Below, piece after piece: positions 6,673 to 9,395 of a stretch of DNA of 9,395 bases. A model generated the notes under the pieces. The model was not told where the DNA came from. It was given only the letters and a program-made list of their open reading frames with translations, and did no database searches. Made by a program: the position numbers and the translations under genes. Source of the stretch: Caryophanales bacterium. Lineage in GTDB: Bacteria > Bacillota_I > Bacilli_A > RFN20 > CAG-288. The stretch covers positions 1-9,395 of the forward strand of contig JAJVUU010000067.1 of the NCBI GenBank assembly GCA_021621525.1, written 5' to 3'. Position 1 is the first letter of the stretch; each line of letters opens with the position of its first letter.

Positions 6673-7680
6673 ATGAGCATGTTCATTTCTCTTTTGGTCA
6701 GTGCCATCACCATCGGCTCTGTCTTTCTCTTCGGATGCACGGGTGAGATTCTCATGGAGAAGAGCGGACACCTGAATTTAGGTATCCCCGGTGTCATGTG
6801 CTTTGGCACCTTCGGTGGATGTCTTGGTGCTTCCATCTTCATGAGCGGATATAGTGCCGACCCGATGAGTGCACCATGGATCGGTGTCGTCTTCATGTCT
6901 GTTCTCTTCAGTGCCTTGATGTCCTTGATTGCCGGTCTCATCTATGCGCTTCTTACGGTCACATTCCGTTGCAATCAGAACGTCACGGGTCTTGCTTTGA
7001 CCACCTTCGGTGCAGGATGCGCTGATTACTTCATGACCATCATCGACAAGACTTATTTATCCTATGCCAGCAAGATCCTTCGTCTCAACATCTTTGATGA
7101 TGTAATCTTGAAGAGCAACCCCGCTCTTGCCGAGAATGCCGGCATCAGCGTGCTTCAGATCTTCTTAGGATATGGCATCATCATCTATCTTGCCATCGTC
7201 ATCGCTGTCGTGGCAGCCATCGTTTTGAAGAAGACGAGGGTCGGATTATCTTTGCGTGCCATCGGTGAGAATCCTGCCACTGCCGATGCCGTCGGTATCA
7301 ATGTCACGAAGTATAAATATGCTGCCATTCTTCTGGGAAGTGTCATCTCCGGTCTTGGCGGACTTTCCTATGTCATGGACTTCGTCGGTGGAAGCTGGGA
7401 GAATTCATCTACCATCCAGGCTTTCGGTTGGCTTGCCATCGCTCTTGTCATCTTCTGTGTCTGGAAGCCGACTTTGGCTATCTTAGGTTCTCTGGTCTTT
7501 GGTTTCCTCTTTATTCTTCCCAATGCTATCACCGGCATCACCTTCCTGATGATGAAGACACTCAATCTCATCCCGTATGTCATCACCGTCCTGGTCCTCA
7601 TCGTCACCAGCATCGTCGGAAAGAGAAGTGTTCAGCCGCCTTCATCTCTCGGCTTATCTTATTTCAGAGAAGAAAGGTAA
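6673..7680 (+). CDS. nupC: Nucleoside ABC importer permease, BPD_transp_2 family, subunit 2
   Basis: Second membrane subunit of the importer, 335 residues. The ATG at 6673 is preferred over the upstream TTG at 6628: it has GGGGAGG about nine bases upstream, begins one base after the stop of the first permease, and places a hydrophobic helix at the N-terminus as in homologues. Family motifs are GHLNLGIPGVMCFGTFGG (32-49, matching GxxNIGxEGxM), NQNVTGLALTTFGAG (101-115), and the coupling loop TRVGLSLRAIGENPATADAVGINVT (188-212). Hydrophobic spans lie near 3-21, 38-57, 69-96, 104-124, 159-184, 214-235, 248-264, 266-289 and 297-315. This is the shorter partner typical of the pair (NupC-like). It ends the operon. 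Confidence 0.92.
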   Translation: MSMFISLLVSAITIGSVFLFGCTGEILMEKSGHLNLGIPGVMCFGTFGGCLGASIFMSGYSADPMSAPWIGVVFMSVLFSALMSLIAGLIYALLTVTFRCNQNVTGLALTTFGAGCADYFMTIIDKTYLSYASKILRLNIFDDVILKSNPALAENAGISVLQIFLGYGIIIYLAIVIAVVAAIVLKKTRVGLSLRAIGENPATADAVGINVTKYKYAAILLGSVISGLGGLSYVMDFVGGSWENSSTIQAFGWLAIALVIFCVWKPTLAILGSLVFGFLFILPNAITGITFLMMKTLNLIPYVITVLVLIVTSIVGKRSVQPPSSLGLSYFREER

Positions 7681-7779
7681 CCTACAAAGTTTTCTCTTCT
7701 GTATGCGTAGCCTGTTCTTCCTACGACTACCATTTTAAAAGTATGTTGATTCATTTTATCTGTATCAATTTTCTTTTCC
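7681..7779. other. 3' flank of the nucleoside operon
   Basis: A weak stem-loop, CGTAG (7706-7710) with CTACG (7721-7725), can extend by GTA/TAC (7701-7703 with 7728-7730) across a 2x2 mismatch. It lacks a T-tract, so I do not call it a terminator. Transcription of the operon may stop at the better hairpin at 7911-7943. No gene is seen. Confidence 0.35.
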
Positions 7780-8155
7780 GATTTTGAAGATAAAGAAGGG
7801 CAGCTAATGGGTGCTTTCGGATGCCGACAAATGTGCCCTTGAGAAAATGTATAAGTTGAAGGGACCCGAACCGAAAGAAAAGAAGAAGCGTGGCAGGCCT
7901 AAGAAGCAGGAGGCACCATAGATGTCTCTATAGTCCTTTTTTTGGGAAAGCTTTTACTTTCGCAATTTGATGATGATAGCTACAATAAGTATGTAAGGAC
8001 GAAAAGTAAGTAGGGGAAGGCATTGGATTACATCATGGAAATCCGCATGTTCGTGAAGATTTTCTCAGGCTGGTCTTATAAATGAGGGCATGTTCGCCAA
8101 GGCTAAAGAGGACGTATCGAAAAGATATGGTATCCATCATAGTTTTTTGGAATGA
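7780..8155 (+). pseudogene. Degenerate coding remnant, possibly from a mobile element
   Basis: Several protein-like pieces follow one another in shifting frames, with no start or ribosome binding site. They are DFEDKEGQLMGAF (from 7780), a 37-codon open stretch at 7808-7921 ending KEKKKRGRPKKQEAP and TAG, QFDDDSYNKYVRTKSK (from 7963) ending at an in-frame TAG (8011) and continuing as GKALDYIMEIRMFVKIFSGW to a TGA at 8083, and NEGMFAKAKEDVSKRYGIHH (8081-8155). The basic KRGRPKK string occurs as an AT-hook-like tail in many DNA-binding proteins and transposases, but I cannot assign a family. A terminator-like hairpin lies between the second and third pieces, so two different remnants may be present. 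Confidence 0.4.
7911..7943 (+). terminator. Rho-independent terminator candidate
   Basis: An imperfect stem (AGG, AC and ATAGA on the left; TCTAT, GT and CCTT on the right; two single mismatches) closes on loop TGTC (7923-7926) and is followed by TTTTT. It overlaps the TAG that ends the KRGRPKK frame. It is the first credible terminator downstream of the nucleoside operon on the plus strand. Confidence 0.5.
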
Positions 8156-8226
8156 AAGACATGCAAAAGTGAATATGTTTCTCAAAAAATAGCAGAAAAA
8201 TTACGAGCAAACTAATGAATTGTGAG
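8156..8226. other. AT-rich spacer with copies of fic-promoter motifs
   Basis: No gene is seen. GAGCAAACT (8205-8213) and TTGTGAG (8220-8226) repeat words found upstream of the Fic gene (9365-9373 and 9361-9367). TTGTGAG lies next to the A-tract that encodes the terminator tail of that gene. Confidence 0.4.
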
Positions 8227-8258
8227 AAAAAAGGCACTTGCTAAGAATGTAAGTGTCC
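8227..8258 (-). terminator. Terminator of the Fic gene
   Basis: Read on the minus strand, GGACACTT (8258-8251) pairs with AAGTGCC (8239-8233) with one bulged A, and TTTTTT follows (8232-8227). It begins 11 bases after the Fic stop codon, a normal place for an intrinsic terminator. Confidence 0.72.
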
Positions 8259-8269
8259 TAAGTTGATCA

Positions 8270-9316
8270 TCAAACTATGTGGTAGAAAGTCGCCTTTGAG
8301 ACGCCTTCCTTCTTTATCTTACCCTCATCGCAAAGCTTTTTGAGAGTCTGCTCGACAGAGCCTTTGCTGATTTCCGGACATAGCTCTGCGATTTCGGTTT
8401 TGGTAAACTTCCCGATTCTGGAATTCACTGCCTTCTCGACCATCTCTCTGGCGGACATCTTCTTTCCGACGACGTTGACCCTGTCCTCGAAATCACGATA
8501 GGCGGCCAAAATGGTCCCGAGTAAATATTTTATGAAAGGAGTGTCATCGTTCTTATCGTCTATCCAGCCATGGGAACTTTCCTTCAAGGCATCGTAATAA
8601 TCGCTTTTGGTGACTTGTATCTTCTTTTCCAGGGAGATGTATTTCCCGACCTCGTATCCATTCTTATAGAGAAGGAGTGTCGTGAGAAGTCTTGACATCC
8701 TTCCGTTTCCATCGTTGAAGGGATGGATGCAGAGGAAGTCATGGATGAAGACCGGGATGACAATGAGGGGATCGATGCGGTACTTGTTGATTGCCTTGCC
8801 GTATTCCTCGCAAAGCCTTTCTACCGCCTCTGGCGTCTCAAAAGGCTCTAGCGGCCGGAATAGAACAATCTTCGTCCCTTCTTTGGTTATGGCATCGATG
8901 TCGTTGCGGGAATCCTTGAACTTGCCTCCGAAACGCTCATCGGAGAATTTATATAACTCCTTATGAAGCTGAAGGATCATGCCGGGGGTAACGGTGATAT
9001 AATCGAAATTATCATGAATGATGTCAAGGACGTTACGATAGCCTTTGATTTCTTTCTCGCTGCGGTTCTTCGGTGTCGTTTTCTCATTCATCAGCTGGGC
9101 CAATCTCTGGTTGGTCGTGACGATTCCTTCGATTTCGTTGCTGGATTCTGTGCTTTGGATTTTGGAAAGTTCGATGAGCTTGTCGAGCTCCCCTGGCTTC
9201 TGTTCCAGATAAAGCTCCTGCCTTCCCTTGTATTCATGTATCAGGCCGATGTAATTGACGGTTTCCCTGTCGAAGGTTCTATCAGCCAGTTTTGAGTAAT
9301 CAAATTCTTTGCGCAT
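8270..9316 (-). CDS. Class II Fic-domain protein (predicted AMP-transferase) with C-terminal winged helix
   Basis: Fic proteins usually transfer AMP from ATP to Ser, Thr or Tyr hydroxyls of target proteins. Numbered from the ATG (348 residues), the N-terminal helical part holds the inhibitory motif SNEIEG (59-64, pattern S/TxxxEG/N) with Glu63, which in class II enzymes blocks ATP gamma-phosphate binding. The Fic core carries the intact HPFNDGNGRMSR (198-209), with catalytic His198 and the phosphate-binding GNGR. The C-terminal ~60 residues (MVEKAVNSRIGKFTKTEIAE onward) look like a winged helix, often DNA-binding. A GTG three codons upstream (9325) is possible, but GAAAGGA lies 11 bases before the ATG and only 2 before the GTG, so the ATG is preferred. 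The gene is monocistronic here, without an adjacent antitoxin gene; the inhibitory motif is internal. Targets cannot be predicted. Autoregulation through the winged helix is plausible given the operator-like repeats upstream. Confidence 0.92.
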   Translation of the reverse strand: MRKEFDYSKLADRTFDRETVNYIGLIHEYKGRQELYLEQKPGELDKLIELSKIQSTESSNEIEGIVTTNQRLAQLMNEKTTPKNRSEKEIKGYRNVLDIIHDNFDYITVTPGMILQLHKELYKFSDERFGGKFKDSRNDIDAITKEGTKIVLFRPLEPFETPEAVERLCEEYGKAINKYRIDPLIVIPVFIHDFLCIHPFNDGNGRMSRLLTTLLLYKNGYEVGKYISLEKKIQVTKSDYYDALKESSHGWIDDKNDDTPFIKYLLGTILAAYRDFEDRVNVVGKKMSAREMVEKAVNSRIGKFTKTEIAELCPEISKGSVEQTLKKLCDEGKIKKEGVSKATFYHIV

Positions 9317-9317
9317 C

Positions 9318-9328
9318 TTTCTCACAAT
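9318..9328. repeat. Inverted repeat flanking fic, right copy (partner 8219-8229)
   Basis: TTTCTCACAAT here is the exact reverse complement of ATTGTGAGAAA at 8219-8229. The two 11-bp copies bracket the Fic coding region and terminator. They include the TTGTGAG word of the promoter operator, so they may be regulator half-sites rather than element ends. Confidence 0.45.
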
Positions 9329-9337
9329 CCTTTCTTA

Positions 9338-9376
9338 TTGCTCACAAATCATAACTTAAATTGTGAGCAAACTCAA
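9338..9376 (-). promoter_or_regulatory. Fic promoter with a perfect inverted-repeat operator
   Basis: On the minus strand, TTGAGT (9376-9371) and TATGAT (9353-9348) are 17 bp apart and fit a sigma-A promoter starting near 9341. A perfect 10-bp inverted repeat, TTGCTCACAA (9338-9347) and TTGTGAGCAA (9361-9370), brackets the -10 box: one arm fills the spacer next to the -35 and the other covers the start site. Arm centres are 23 bp apart, about two helical turns, so both lie on one DNA face. A further CTCACAA copy (9321-9327) overlaps the ribosome binding region. A bound regulator would block polymerase. Confidence 0.68.
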
Positions 9377-9395
9377 TTCATATGCTAAATATATC

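Noticed and set aside
1..9395. CRISPR arrays, tRNA or rRNA genes, complete insertion sequences
   Set aside because: No regularly spaced repeats, cloverleaf, rRNA-like stretch or intact transposase was seen by eye.

Overview
The window looks like chromosomal DNA of a low-G+C Gram-positive bacterium (Bacillota, possibly an Erysipelotrichia-type lineage; the sequence alone does not fix the genus). The signs are a lipobox-type lipoprotein, strong AGGAG-type ribosome binding sites, a guanine-class purine riboswitch, intrinsic terminators and the standard code (TGA used as stop).

Layout. (1) Bases 1-2014 are AT-rich and look eroded. They hold the C-terminal part of an FtsX-type ABC permease on the minus strand (146 to about 600, ORF open to 829), an ambiguous stretch without a clear gene, and an orphan beta-rich hypothetical protein on the plus strand (1046-2014) that appears to lack its N-terminus. 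(2) 2015-2399 is a non-coding leader or spacer. (3) 2400-7680 is a complete purine-nucleoside ABC uptake operon: guanine-class riboswitch (2400-2468), a long hairpin that buries the Shine-Dalgarno (2530-2580), a BMP/PnrA-family lipoprotein (2590-3846), an intercistronic GUAA-capped hairpin (3865-3900), a double-NBD ATPase (3920-5515) and two BPD_transp_2 permeases (5508-6671 and 6673-7680) with overlapping or abutting starts. (4) 7681-8200 holds degenerate coding debris, including a KRGRPKK-type tail and an in-frame stop, and one good terminator-like hairpin. (5) 8270-9316 on the minus strand is a class II Fic protein with an intact HPFxxGNGR motif, an N-terminal inhibitory motif and a C-terminal winged helix. 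It has its own promoter, a perfect 10-bp inverted repeat around the -10 box, and a terminator.

How it works together. The lipoprotein captures nucleosides outside the membrane, the two permeases form the channel and the ATPase drives import. The riboswitch should sense guanine and turn the whole set down when purines are plentiful. The leader suggests how: the left arm of the Shine-Dalgarno hairpin can pair either with its local partner or with the 3' strand of the aptamer (both carry CACTAC). That gives a translational OFF switch. The hairpin after the lipoprotein gene probably sets a higher level of binding protein than of transporter. The Fic gene is a separate unit and is probably autoregulated or controlled by a repressor binding TTGTGAG-type half-sites.

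No wholly new system is evident. The most notable items are the riboswitch expression platform, the Fic operator layout and the unrecognised protein at 1046-2014.
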